Assembly (NCBI GenBank): GCA_017882455.1
Contig: JADGPL010000001.1
Span: forward strand, 62,001-126,000
Reading direction: 5' to 3'
Length of the DNA stretch: 64,000 nt
Source: Solirubrobacteraceae bacterium
GTDB lineage: Bacteria > Actinomycetota > Thermoleophilia > Solirubrobacterales > Solirubrobacteraceae
Shown here: positions 40,488-48,370 of the stretch, one piece after another
Position numbering within the stretch: the first letter of the stretch is position 1
Layout: the number at the start of each line of letters is the position of its first letter
The notes under the pieces: generated by a model
What the model was told of the DNA's origin: nothing
What the model saw: only the letters and a program-made list of their open reading frames with translations
Databases searched by the model: none
Program-made: the position numbers and the translations under genes

Positions 40488-41627
40488 CTAGAGCTCGCGC
40501 TCGTAGACGCGGTACTTCTTGACGACCCGGCCGCCCATGGCTTCCATGCCGCGGTTCATGGCCGTGTTGGTCTCGAGGATCCAACCCATCTCCCCGCCCT
40601 TCTGAGGGCGCGCTTCCGCGGCGTCGAAGTGCTCCTGATAGAGCTTGGCCGCGACCCCCGTGTGCTGGTACTCGGGCTTGACTCCCAGGAATCCCACGCG
40701 CACCCGATCCATGATCTTGCCCTTGCGCAGGAAGTACCACCAGCCGAAGGGGAAGAACCTGCCTTTCATCTTCACGAGGGCCTGGTTGATATCGGGGACC
40801 GTTATCGCCATGCCGACCACCTCGCCCGTGTCTTCGCGCTCGGCGATCATGAACCAGTGCTTGTCGAAGACCAGCTGCAGCTCCTGGGCGTAGGCGTCGA
40901 GATCCTTCTTGGAGTAGGGCACGAAGTCCCAGTTGCTCGACCATGCCGAGTTGTAGACCTCGGCGAAGGCGTCCATGTCTTTGCGCAGCTGCCAGCGACG
41001 CATCGGGCGCACGCGGATGCCGTGCTCTGAGCGCACCTTCTCGGCGAGCTCCCAGATCACGGGCAGGACCTTCTCGCGCTCGGTCACCTCCAGTTTCCAC
41101 ATCAGCAGGTCCATCGCCTTCGTCATTCCGGCCTGCTCGATGCGCTGCCGGTAGTAGGGCGGGTGCCAGGGCTGCTTGATCATCGGTTTGAGATCGAAGC
41201 CCTCGATCAGGATGCCGCTCTCTTCGTTCATCGAGAAGTCGGCCGGGCCGACCATGCGCTCGACCCCGCGTCCGCGCAGCCAGGCCTCGGCGGCCGAGAG
41301 CAGCGCCTCGAGCACCTCCTGGTCGTCCTCGAACTCCAGGAATCCGAACCAGCCCCAGTTCTTCTTCTGGTAGTCGTTGAAGGCGTGGTTGACCTGGGCG
41401 GTGATGCGCCCGACCACGCGGCCATCCCGGCGGGCGAGGAAGTATTCGGCCTCGCCGTGGCTGAAGAAGGCGTTCAGACGCCGGTTCAGGAAGACCCAAC
41501 GCTCGAGCTTCGGCAGGGGCACCCACAGCGGGTGGTTAGCATGAAGGCGGAACGGGAGATCGATGAACGCTCTTAGATCTCGCCAGCCCGAGACCGGTCT
41601 GATTTCGACTGCCAAAGCGGGGGCCAC
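40488..41627 (-). CDS. Large GNAT-type acyltransferase (candidate lipid N-acyltransferase)
   Basis: A 379-aa acyl-CoA N-acyltransferase-fold protein, about twice the length of a single GNAT domain. An N-terminal half (about 8-150, with RRDGRVVGRITAQVNHAF) precedes a C-terminal GNAT domain (about 200-379). There GVKPEYQHTGVAAKLY is the acyl-CoA pyrophosphate-binding turn. The start is GTG at 41627 or TTG at 41615. Only 5 nt separate it from the ATG of the divergent alpha-oxoamine synthase gene, so their promoters must overlap. The large size and this partner suggest a ceramide synthase-like role (inference). Confidence 0.75.
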   Translation of the reverse strand: MAPALAVEIRPVSGWRDLRAFIDLPFRLHANHPLWVPLPKLERWVFLNRRLNAFFSHGEAEYFLARRDGRVVGRITAQVNHAFNDYQKKNWGWFGFLEFEDDQEVLEALLSAAEAWLRGRGVERMVGPADFSMNEESGILIEGFDLKPMIKQPWHPPYYRQRIEQAGMTKAMDLLMWKLEVTEREKVLPVIWELAEKVRSEHGIRVRPMRRWQLRKDMDAFAEVYNSAWSSNWDFVPYSKKDLDAYAQELQLVFDKHWFMIAEREDTGEVVGMAITVPDINQALVKMKGRFFPFGWWYFLRKGKIMDRVRVGFLGVKPEYQHTGVAAKLYQEHFDAAEARPQKGGEMGWILETNTAMNRGMEAMGGRVVKKYRVYEREL

Positions 41628-41632
41628 ATTAC

Positions 41633-42952
41633 ATGCAGACTTCGACTGACGTCTTCGCCAAGGTTCGCGGTCACGACCGCTCGGCGGTGCTCGCCGCGGC
41701 CCGCGAGGCCGGCGTGCTGCCCTACTTCCACGTTCTGAGCTCGCCGGCGATGCCGGTGGTCGAGATGGAGGGCGCCGAGCGCATCATGCTCGGCTCCAAC
41801 AACTACCTCGGCCTGACCGGCGACGAGCGGGTGATGCAGGGCGCCGAGCAGGCCCTGCACCGCTACGGCACCGGACTGACCGGCTCACGGCTGCTCAACG
41901 GGACGATCCCGCTGCACCTCGAACTGGAGCGCGAGATCGCGGAGTGGATGGAGACCGAGGATGCGATCGTCTTCAGCACCGGTCATCAGGCCAATCTCGG
42001 CACGCTCGGCACGCTGCTGGGTCCTGGGGACACGGTGATCGTGGACGCCGGTGACCACGCCTCGATCCTCGACGGCTGCCTGCTCTCACGCGCGAAGCTG
42101 AGACCCTTCCGCCACAACCGCCTGGACAAGCTCGAGAAGATGCTCGATCGCGCCCAGGGCGACGGCGGCGGCGTGCTCGTGGTGGTGGACGGCGTGTTCT
42201 CGATGGAGGGCGACATCGCGCCCCTCGATTCGATCTGCGAGCTGTGCGAGCGCTACGGCGCCCGGCTGATGGTCGACGAGGCCCACGGCGCGGGCGTCCT
42301 CGGAGCGCGCGGCGCCGGCACGGCCGAACTGCTCGGCGTGGCCGACCGGGTCGACCTGCGTATGGGCACGTTCTCCAAGTCGCTGGCCTCGTGCGGCGGA
42401 TTCGTGGCCGGCTCGCACGAGGTGATCGACTACCTGCGCATCTACTCGCGCGCGTTCCTCTTCACCGCATCGGCCGTTCCTGCTGCCGTGGGCGCGGCGC
42501 TCGCCGCGCTGCGGGTCGTACGCTCACCGGACGGCCCGCCGCTGCTCGCGCGCGTGCTCGAGAACGCCCAGCACCTGCGCGATGGGCTGCACGAGCGGGG
42601 CTTCACAGTCGTGGCGCCACAGCGGCTGCCCGCCGAGGCGGCCGTGCAGGCTCACGCCCCGGGCGTGCGCACCAGCGCCGAGGGCGAGCGCACGATCGTC
42701 ACCCCGATCGTCCCGGTGCTGGTGGGCGACGACTGGAAGGCAGCGTTGCTGTGGCGAGCGCTCTACGACGCCGGCGTGTTCGTGAACACCGCGCTTCACC
42801 CCGCGGTCCCGCCGGGCGGCGCGCTGCTGCGCACGAGCGTGATGGCGACCCATGACCGTGAGACCCTCGACCGCGCGCTCGATACCTTCGCCCGCGTCAA
42901 GCACGAATTCGAGTCCGAGCACGGTCCGCTGCCGGGACCCGAGCGGCCATGA
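41633..42952 (+). CDS. Alpha-oxoamine synthase, serine palmitoyltransferase-like
   Basis: A 439-aa PLP enzyme that condenses an acyl-CoA with an amino acid, with loss of CO2. Seen are NNYLGLTGDERV, the YGTGLTGSRLLNG loop, DEAHGAGVLG with the PLP-pyridine Asp, and the PLP Lys in GTFSKSLAS. KBL and BioF enzymes usually have GTLGKALG at that site, whereas bacterial serine palmitoyltransferases have GTFSKS, so a sphingoid-base product is favoured. The C-terminal 30 residues are polar. The start is ATG at 41633. No bio genes or threonine dehydrogenase are nearby. Confidence 0.82.
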   Translation: MQTSTDVFAKVRGHDRSAVLAAAREAGVLPYFHVLSSPAMPVVEMEGAERIMLGSNNYLGLTGDERVMQGAEQALHRYGTGLTGSRLLNGTIPLHLELEREIAEWMETEDAIVFSTGHQANLGTLGTLLGPGDTVIVDAGDHASILDGCLLSRAKLRPFRHNRLDKLEKMLDRAQGDGGGVLVVVDGVFSMEGDIAPLDSICELCERYGARLMVDEAHGAGVLGARGAGTAELLGVADRVDLRMGTFSKSLASCGGFVAGSHEVIDYLRIYSRAFLFTASAVPAAVGAALAALRVVRSPDGPPLLARVLENAQHLRDGLHERGFTVVAPQRLPAEAAVQAHAPGVRTSAEGERTIVTPIVPVLVGDDWKAALLWRALYDAGVFVNTALHPAVPPGGALLRTSVMATHDRETLDRALDTFARVKHEFESEHGPLPGPERP

Positions 42953-43019
42953 CAGTCGATCGGCCGTTGGCCGGGACCGCACCTACTTGTCCATTTCTTC
43001 ACAAGTGCTCGCGGCGACG

Positions 43020-43041
43020 AAAAAGGTCGCTTCTAGCGACC
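43020..43041 (-). terminator. Intrinsic terminator on the minus strand
   Basis: On the minus strand GGTCGCT-AGA-AGCGACC is followed by TTTTT. On the plus strand the As precede the hairpin, so it works only leftward. The only minus-strand transcript that could reach it comes from the operon ending at 43374, after passing antisense through mIHF. The rest of the 330-nt gap 42953-43282 holds the mIHF promoter and leader. Confidence 0.75.
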
Positions 43042-43058
43042 GAAGCGCCCGCGCGCTG

Positions 43059-43088
43059 TTGACCGGCGACCCCGTCCTGACGTAGCTT
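43059..43088 (+). promoter_or_regulatory. Promoter of the mIHF gene
   Basis: TTGACC (43059-43064), an 18-nt spacer and TAGCTT (43083-43088). Predicted start is near 43095, giving a leader of about 190 nt, unusually long for this genome. It begins 18 nt after the leftward terminator. Confidence 0.55.
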
Positions 43089-43103
43089 CCAGGGGCGCTC
43101 TGC

Positions 43104-43217
43104 ATGACCGTCCGGGGTTCGCCCCCAAGTAATCCGTTGGTAGAGATGCGATGTGCTGGGACCGCCGTGATGTCTGCGGATGGAGTCCGTACGGCCATCG
43201 TGGGCGCCGCCTTCTAA
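43104..43217 (+). CDS. Possible 37-aa upstream ORF in the mIHF leader
   Basis: ATG at 43104 behind AGGGG opens 37 codons ending in TAA (43215-43217) within a run of eight As. It contains a GGGG-TTCG-CCCC hairpin near its start. Not recognised; it may be a regulatory uORF or chance. Confidence 0.25.
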   Translation: MTVRGSPPSNPLVEMRCAGTAVMSADGVRTAIVGAAF

Positions 43218-43282
43218 AAAAAATCGAGCAAGCATGTTGACCGTCGCGCGAGCCCCGCGGCGGCAACGGGGAGAGTGCCCAA

Positions 43283-43666
43283 ATGAACGCGACAGCGACG
43301 GTAGCCCCTGCCGGTCCTCAGTACATGCGTGCCCTGGAGCGCGCCAACAAGGTTCGTCTAGCCCGCGCCGATCTCAAGCGACGCGTCGCGATGGGAGAGG
43401 TCCATGTGGCCGAGGTGATCCTCGATTGCCCGTGGGAGGCTCAGAGCATGGCTGTGGCCGACCTTCTGATGAGCCAGCGCCGATGGGGGCAGACCCGCTG
43501 CCGCAAGTTTCTCGCGCAGGTCCCGATGTCGGAGAAGAAGACCGTGGGCTCAATGACCGAGCGCCAGCGTCGAACGCTGGCCGCGATGCTCGGTCGAGCC
43601 GATGAGGATCGGGGTCGCGCCTGGGGCGCGACCCCCTGGCTAACGGACAGCCTGACGAGAGCTTGA
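43283..43666 (+). CDS. mihF: Actinobacterial integration host factor (mIHF)
   Basis: A 127-aa nucleoid protein that binds and bends DNA. The core at residues about 14-105 is the conserved mIHF sequence: YMRALERANKVRLARADLKR, VAEVILDCP, MAVADLLMSQRRWGQTRCRK and TVGSMTERQRRTLAAMLG. The last 23 residues are outside the conserved core and overlap, on the other strand, the conserved end of the 44183 gene. The start is ATG at 43283, 7 nt after GGGGAGAG. In mycobacteria and Streptomyces mIHF is a major nucleoid regulator, so antisense transcription across it would matter. Confidence 0.95.
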   Translation: MNATATVAPAGPQYMRALERANKVRLARADLKRRVAMGEVHVAEVILDCPWEAQSMAVADLLMSQRRWGQTRCRKFLAQVPMSEKKTVGSMTERQRRTLAAMLGRADEDRGRAWGATPWLTDSLTRA

Positions 43667-44183
43667 CCTGCCACCAGCCGGCGAGCATGCCGATCAGTCC
43701 GAGCCGGGGGCGCACCTCCCACACCCCGCATCCGCCCTGGCCGAGGTCGTTGACGGGCAGCCGCTCGAACTTGTAGCGGCCCGGTTCGAGCTTCATCCGC
43801 CTCAGCTGCTCGTGCGCGCGGCGCTCATGCTCCGCGCGCCGAGCGGCCGCGGCGCGGAGCTCCTGCAGGCGGCCCGCGAGCCGGTCACGCACTCGCTCGA
43901 GCTCGCCCAGATCGAGCAGGCGCGGGCCACAGGCACCGGGGACAGTTGGGATGCTCTCAGCGGTGCGCTGGGGCGTGGCGGAGGCCGGGAGATACGGGAA
44001 CGTGTCGGTCACGATCCCCGAGATGTCCTGCTCGAGTCTCGCGATCTGACTCTTCAGCGATCTCCTGGCGGCTCGCTGGGCCGATCCGGCGCGCTCTCCC
44101 CTGCGCGCCCGTGTCTCCCCCGCGAACATCGATGAGGCCGCCGGAGCATCTCGATCGACTAGCTGCTGCTCGCCCTGGTGCAC
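43374..44183 (-). CDS. Coiled-coil protein whose frame runs antisense into mIHF
   Basis: A 269-codon frame. Residues about 35-60 and 90-135 are charged helices (LKSQIARLEQDIS, ELERVRDRLAGRLQELRAAAARR) suggesting a coiled coil. About 140-182 is a compact motif (GRYKFERLPVNDLGQGGCGVWE, then LGLIGMLAGWWQVKLSSGC) that looks like the conserved C-terminal domain. The remaining 85 codons lie opposite mIHF and read as low-complexity sequence. The natural stop may therefore have been lost, or the tail tolerated. The start is GTG at 44183, 5 nt after AGGAGGAGG. It is the last gene of the minus-strand operon. Confidence 0.65.
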   Translation of the reverse strand: MHQGEQQLVDRDAPAASSMFAGETRARRGERAGSAQRAARRSLKSQIARLEQDISGIVTDTFPYLPASATPQRTAESIPTVPGACGPRLLDLGELERVRDRLAGRLQELRAAAARRAEHERRAHEQLRRMKLEPGRYKFERLPVNDLGQGGCGVWEVRPRLGLIGMLAGWWQVKLSSGCPLARGSRPRRDPDPHRLDRASRPAFDAGARSLSPRSSSPTSGPARETCGSGSAPIGAGSSEGRPQPCSEPPTGNRGSPRPHGPLPSRRVA

Positions 44184-44262
44184 ATCCGCCTCCTCCTGGC
44201 AGACCGGAATGGCTGATTCTACCAGTGCCCGAGAGCCCGGCGAGCGGGCGGCAGCGAGGCCT

Positions 44263-44928
44263 TCACGGTCGCTCGAGCGCGACCCGAACGGACCACAGAG
44301 CCTCTTCGACGTACAAGGTGGGCACGCCCGCGACCTGCACGGCGAACAACCTCAGGCGGCGCGTGCCCGGGCCCGCGCCGTGACTGTCGGCGAGCTCCCC
44401 GAAGAGAACGGCCAGCGCCGTGGAGGAGTCCGCAACCACGAGCCGTCCGGCGGGCAGCGTGCTCGCCTGCGGAGAGCTCCCGAGCATCTCCCCTTCGCGG
44501 CTGGTGCGTATGCCCAGCTTGCCTTCCACGGACTCGCCGTCCAATGCCCAAACCGGCACCGCGGTGTCCGCAAGGGCGATCAGCAGCACGTCCTCGAGCA
44601 GCCCTCCCGTGGGGAACCCGCCATGCATCATGCGCTCCAGCACGGCGGCCTCGATCGGGGTACGCAACACATCCGGGTCCAGACCGATATGTCGAAAGAA
44701 GACGCGATAGGCAGCCGGCACCGGCTCGCGACGGATCCCGACCGCCCGGGGGCCGCGAAAGCGGTTCGAGAGCTCCCGCAGCCGCCCCGCGATGTCCGGC
44801 GGAGCGGCGCCGGTGAGCGGCGTGCGGCGTGCCACCGCCACCTCGCTCACGAGCAGTCGCAGCGCGGGAAGCTCCTCCTCGACCTCGGGCGCCAGCCAGC
44901 CGAGCTCGGGCTCGATCGCCGCGCTCAT
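44263..44928 (-). CDS. B3/4 domain protein (PheRS beta editing-domain-like)
   Basis: A 221-aa stand-alone protein resembling the B3/4 domain of phenylalanyl-tRNA synthetase beta. It has RELSNRFRGPRAVGIRREPVPAAYRVFFRHIGLDPD and, later, PTGGLLEDVLLIALADTAVPVWALD. In the synthetase this domain hydrolyses mischarged tRNA. Free-standing versions are widespread, with roles mostly unknown. The ATG at 44928 overlaps the upstream redoxin stop (ATGA). Confidence 0.8.
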   Translation of the reverse strand: MSAAIEPELGWLAPEVEEELPALRLLVSEVAVARRTPLTGAAPPDIAGRLRELSNRFRGPRAVGIRREPVPAAYRVFFRHIGLDPDVLRTPIEAAVLERMMHGGFPTGGLLEDVLLIALADTAVPVWALDGESVEGKLGIRTSREGEMLGSSPQASTLPAGRLVVADSSTALAVLFGELADSHGAGPGTRRLRLFAVQVAGVPTLYVEEALWSVRVALERP

Positions 44929-45656
44929 TCTCCCGGCCCCCGCCATCCGCGCTGGCGCGAAGCCGCCACGAGCTCGCTCACACGCGCGCGCAGCTGGGCC
45001 GGCGGGAGGCGTCGCAGGAGCGCCCTGCTCTGCACAGTCCCGCCCGGGAGGGCGAAGCTCACCTGGGGACAGCTGGCGAGCTTGTAGAGGGCGGCGAGCG
45101 CACCGTCGTTGTCGATCCCCACCGGCAGCGTGAGCCCGTGTGAGCGCACGAGCCGCCTGAGCGCTGCGCGATCGCCCTTGATCGAGACGGCCGCGAAGCG
45201 CACCCCCGGGAAGGAGGAGACGAGCGCCTGTAGATCTCCCAGCACCGCTGGGCAAGACCCTGAGTCGACGAACAGCGCCAGCACCACCGGGCCCTGTTCG
45301 TAGAGCTCGCAGATGTTCAGGATCTGCGAGCCGCGCTCCTGGCATGCCGGCACGCGGCCCGCCGTGCCCTGATTCGGATGGGTGGCGACGTCCGCTTCTC
45401 CACGCAGATTGCCCGTGACGAGCGGCACAGCAAATGGTGCCAGCGGCTGCCCGGGCGGGATGCCGGTGGCCCCGTTGGGCTTGGTCAGCGCTGTGTTGAT
45501 CGTGATCAGCACCAGTGCGATCAGCCCGAGCACTCCCACGTAGCGGCCATAGTGCGTCTGCGGCAGCGGCTGGGAGCGCTCGCCCTCCGGGCCGCCCGTG
45601 CGATCGCCGCCGGGGCGCCAGGGCTCGTGTCCAGCCGGCGGGTCAGGCCGGCTCAT
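44925..45656 (-). CDS. Membrane-anchored thioredoxin-like/AhpC-TSA protein
   Basis: A 243-aa protein with a cytoplasmic N terminus, one membrane segment at about 39-59 (YVGVLGLIALVLITINTAL) and an outside thioredoxin-fold domain. The usual CxxC is reduced to SGSC (DSGSCPAVLGDL), with one Cys at the active position and further Cys in PACQER and LASCPQV. Disulfide exchange by a single Cys or peroxidase-like chemistry is possible. It overlaps the MMPL gene by 14 nt and the B3/4 gene by 4 nt. Confidence 0.75.
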   Translation of the reverse strand: MSRPDPPAGHEPWRPGGDRTGGPEGERSQPLPQTHYGRYVGVLGLIALVLITINTALTKPNGATGIPPGQPLAPFAVPLVTGNLRGEADVATHPNQGTAGRVPACQERGSQILNICELYEQGPVVLALFVDSGSCPAVLGDLQALVSSFPGVRFAAVSIKGDRAALRRLVRSHGLTLPVGIDNDGALAALYKLASCPQVSFALPGGTVQSRALLRRLPPAQLRARVSELVAASRQRGWRGPGE

Positions 45657-48330
45657 GGCCTGACCCGGGCCGTGTGGGCGCGCGCTTTCGCCGGCGCCCG
45701 CGCACGGTGGCCGAGCGCACCTCTCCCAGCAGCTTTGCCCGGGTGGCGGCGTGCGCGATCATCAGCGCCGCCGGCAACGCGATCAGGACTCCGACGAGCG
45801 ACACGGTCAGGTCGATCAGGGTGACCAGGCCGAAGTCACGGAGCATCCGTATGTCCGAGAGGGCCAGCACGCCGAAGCCGGCGATGGCGGTCGCTCCGGA
45901 TGCGGCGATCGCGGCCCCCGTGCGCCGGTAGCTGCGCCGCAGCGCCTCCACCACGTCGTGTCCGGCGAGCATCTCCTGGCGGTGGCGCTCGGAGAGCAGC
46001 ACGCTGAACTCCGTGGAGATCGCGATCACGAGCGCGCCGAGCGTCACCGACATCGGGTTCAGGGGCACCCGCACCGCGAACAGGATCAGCGCCGACCAGC
46101 CGGTCGCAAGGACGATCGGCGCCAGCGGCACGAGCACGCGCCGCCACTCGCCGCGGAAGGCGACGAGCAACACCATCCCCACGACGATCAGACCGACCAG
46201 CAGCGTCTCCAGGCGTCGCCACGGATCGGCCACCTGCGAGCCAGAGCGCGCGGCCAGCACGGGCAGGCCCACCAGATGGGCGCTCACACCTGGCGGCGGA
46301 TGCAGGGCGGCGCTCATCTGATCGAGCAGCTGCTGCTCCTGGGCGAGGCTCATCAGGCGGATGCCGAACGCCAGCGTCGCCACCCGCCTATCCGGCGTGA
46401 TGACGTCCTGGGAGAAGTACGGCGGGATCGCGCTGAGCACGCCGCTGACCACCTGCTGGGAGAGCTTTGTCTGAGGTGTGGCGTCGCTCTGGAAGAGATC
46501 GGGCAGCGAGAAGGCCGGGCACAGACGCGCCTTTCCGCAACCGCGCGTGGCGCTGTAACCGAACCGCTTGAGCACCGCACTCTGATAGGAGCTCATCCAT
46601 TCGATCGTGGCCAGCCTGGTCAGATCCCTCCCCTTCACCATCAGATCGATTTCGCCGCCCACCCCGGTGGTGCGCTCGAGCGTGCTCAGCGCCCGCAGCG
46701 AGCTCAGGCTGGAGGGCACGAGCTTGGTGATGTCGGTCTCGACCCGCGTCTGCGTGTCCAGGCCCCAGCCGAGCGCCGCCAGCGCGAGGCCCACCCCGAG
46801 CACGCGGCCGGGGCGGCGAACCGCTCCGACGAGCGCCATCCTGGTCACGAGCCGGGTCAAGGGATTGTCAGCCAGCAGTTCGCGGGCCCCTCGCCACGCC
46901 GACCCCAGCGCACCGCGACCGCCGCCATCATGCTCGACGTGCAGGGGACCGAGCGCGAGCGCGGCCGCCCCCACGGTCAGTGCGCAAACGAGCGCGAGAA
47001 CGACCCCCACGACCAGGAGCACCCCGAAGCCCCGCACCATCGGCACGGGCGAGAGCAACAGAACGAGCATCGCGGCGGCGCTCGCCGCGGCGGCTGTGAC
47101 GATCGTCGGCGCCCCGGCGCCGGCCGCCCGCGCGATCGACTCGGCGCGTTCGGCCCCCGCCGCGGCCCCCTGCTCGAGCGCCTCCCCCACACGCGATTGA
47201 AACTGGATCGAGTAGTCGACGGCGAGACCCACCAACACGGGCAGGACTGCGACCGAGGCCATCGTCAGGGACGCGCCGACGAGCGACAGCGCGCCGAAGG
47301 TGAGCGCGGCTGCGAGCAGCGCGAGAGCCAGCGGGAGCAGGCGCGGACGTCCGAGGAAGACCAGGCCGAGCGTCGCCGCCATGACCAACAGCACGGCGAT
47401 GAGAAGCAGCTCGATCGCGTGGGTGATCGAGCTCGTCAGTTCGGCCACGATCACCGGCTCGCCCGTGAGCACGTATGACTCGCCGTGCTGCAGGTGCCAC
47501 TGGCTCATTTCCAGCGCCCGACCGATCAGGGCGATCGTCTTCGTTCTCTGCGCTTCGGAGAGACCGGCCTTCATCCGCACCGAGATCAGCGCCGCGTCGC
47601 GGCTCGGGAACAGATAGGCGAAGCGCTGCTTGGGCGTGCCGGCCGGCTTGCTCGAGTCGAACACGAGATCCGAGACGAATTTGGCGTCTCCGATGCTCGG
47701 GCGTTCGGTCAGGCCATATTTGAGCGCAAGCGTGACCAGGCTCTTCTGAAAGCTGCCGATCGTCACCTTGCTCGCCTCGTGTCCCAGCGCCCGCGCCTGC
47801 CCCACCGAGAGCCCTCGCGCAAGCGCCGCCTGGGTGACGGTACGTTCGGCCTGCTTTGCCTGCGCTTCGGCCTGACCCGTCTGCAGAGTGAGCTGTTCGT
47901 CGATCCGGCTTGCCGACTCGTTGATGAAGGTGCCGGGACCGAAGACCACCTTCACGGTCCTCGCGCGCGCGAGCTGCCCACAGGGCCCGGCGGTCCCGCC
48001 CTCGGAGGCGAGCGCGGCGGCGGGCACGTTGCCGGACAGGCACCCCTCCAGGCCCACGAGGCGCTCGATGTCCGAGCTCAGCACGAGCTGCTGGAGGTTG
48101 CCCTTGACGAGGATCGCGATCGGCTCTTCGCCGAAGCTCCGATAGAAGCTCTGCGTGGCGCGATATTCAGGGTTGGAGCTCGATACGAATGTGCTCGTGG
48201 CCGCTGTCGGGTGCAGCCGCAGCGCCAGCCCGGCCCCTCCCAGCCCGATCACGACCGCGACCGCGATCACCAGCCGCGACCGCCGCGCCGCGCCGCCGGC
48301 CAGCGCGGCGAGAATCCCAGACGCGTTCAC
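45643..48330 (-). CDS. MMPL/RND-family lipid transporter
   Basis: An 895-aa RND-superfamily protein with two halves. Each has one membrane segment, a large outside domain and a cluster of five segments (first cluster about 310-460, second about 730-875). Motifs are those of MmpL/HpnN-type lipid exporters: VLVGLAVDYSIQFQSR with the Asp-Tyr pair typical of proton-coupled members, and VIAISTEFSVLLSER in the second half. It follows the MlaF-like ATPase gene by 40 nt. Operon context suggests movement of a lipid across the envelope. Confidence 0.85.
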   Translation of the reverse strand: MNASGILAALAGGAARRSRLVIAVAVVIGLGGAGLALRLHPTAATSTFVSSSNPEYRATQSFYRSFGEEPIAILVKGNLQQLVLSSDIERLVGLEGCLSGNVPAAALASEGGTAGPCGQLARARTVKVVFGPGTFINESASRIDEQLTLQTGQAEAQAKQAERTVTQAALARGLSVGQARALGHEASKVTIGSFQKSLVTLALKYGLTERPSIGDAKFVSDLVFDSSKPAGTPKQRFAYLFPSRDAALISVRMKAGLSEAQRTKTIALIGRALEMSQWHLQHGESYVLTGEPVIVAELTSSITHAIELLLIAVLLVMAATLGLVFLGRPRLLPLALALLAAALTFGALSLVGASLTMASVAVLPVLVGLAVDYSIQFQSRVGEALEQGAAAGAERAESIARAAGAGAPTIVTAAAASAAAMLVLLLSPVPMVRGFGVLLVVGVVLALVCALTVGAAALALGPLHVEHDGGGRGALGSAWRGARELLADNPLTRLVTRMALVGAVRRPGRVLGVGLALAALGWGLDTQTRVETDITKLVPSSLSSLRALSTLERTTGVGGEIDLMVKGRDLTRLATIEWMSSYQSAVLKRFGYSATRGCGKARLCPAFSLPDLFQSDATPQTKLSQQVVSGVLSAIPPYFSQDVITPDRRVATLAFGIRLMSLAQEQQLLDQMSAALHPPPGVSAHLVGLPVLAARSGSQVADPWRRLETLLVGLIVVGMVLLVAFRGEWRRVLVPLAPIVLATGWSALILFAVRVPLNPMSVTLGALVIAISTEFSVLLSERHRQEMLAGHDVVEALRRSYRRTGAAIAASGATAIAGFGVLALSDIRMLRDFGLVTLIDLTVSLVGVLIALPAALMIAHAATRAKLLGEVRSATVRGRRRKRAPTRPGSGHEPA

Positions 48331-48370
48331 AGCAGAAGGCTAACCGGCGGACGACGAGACCGAGCCGGGA

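Noticed and set aside
42953-43282. Possible tRNA gene (GGTTCG-like sequence near 43117)
   Set aside because: The GGGGTTCGCCCC is a simple UUCG hairpin; no acceptor, D or anticodon arms can be built around it.
44209-45087. Plus-strand frame opposite the B3/4 and redoxin genes
   Set aside because: Composition is shadow-like, and the minus strand carries recognisable domains with overlapping stop-start codons.
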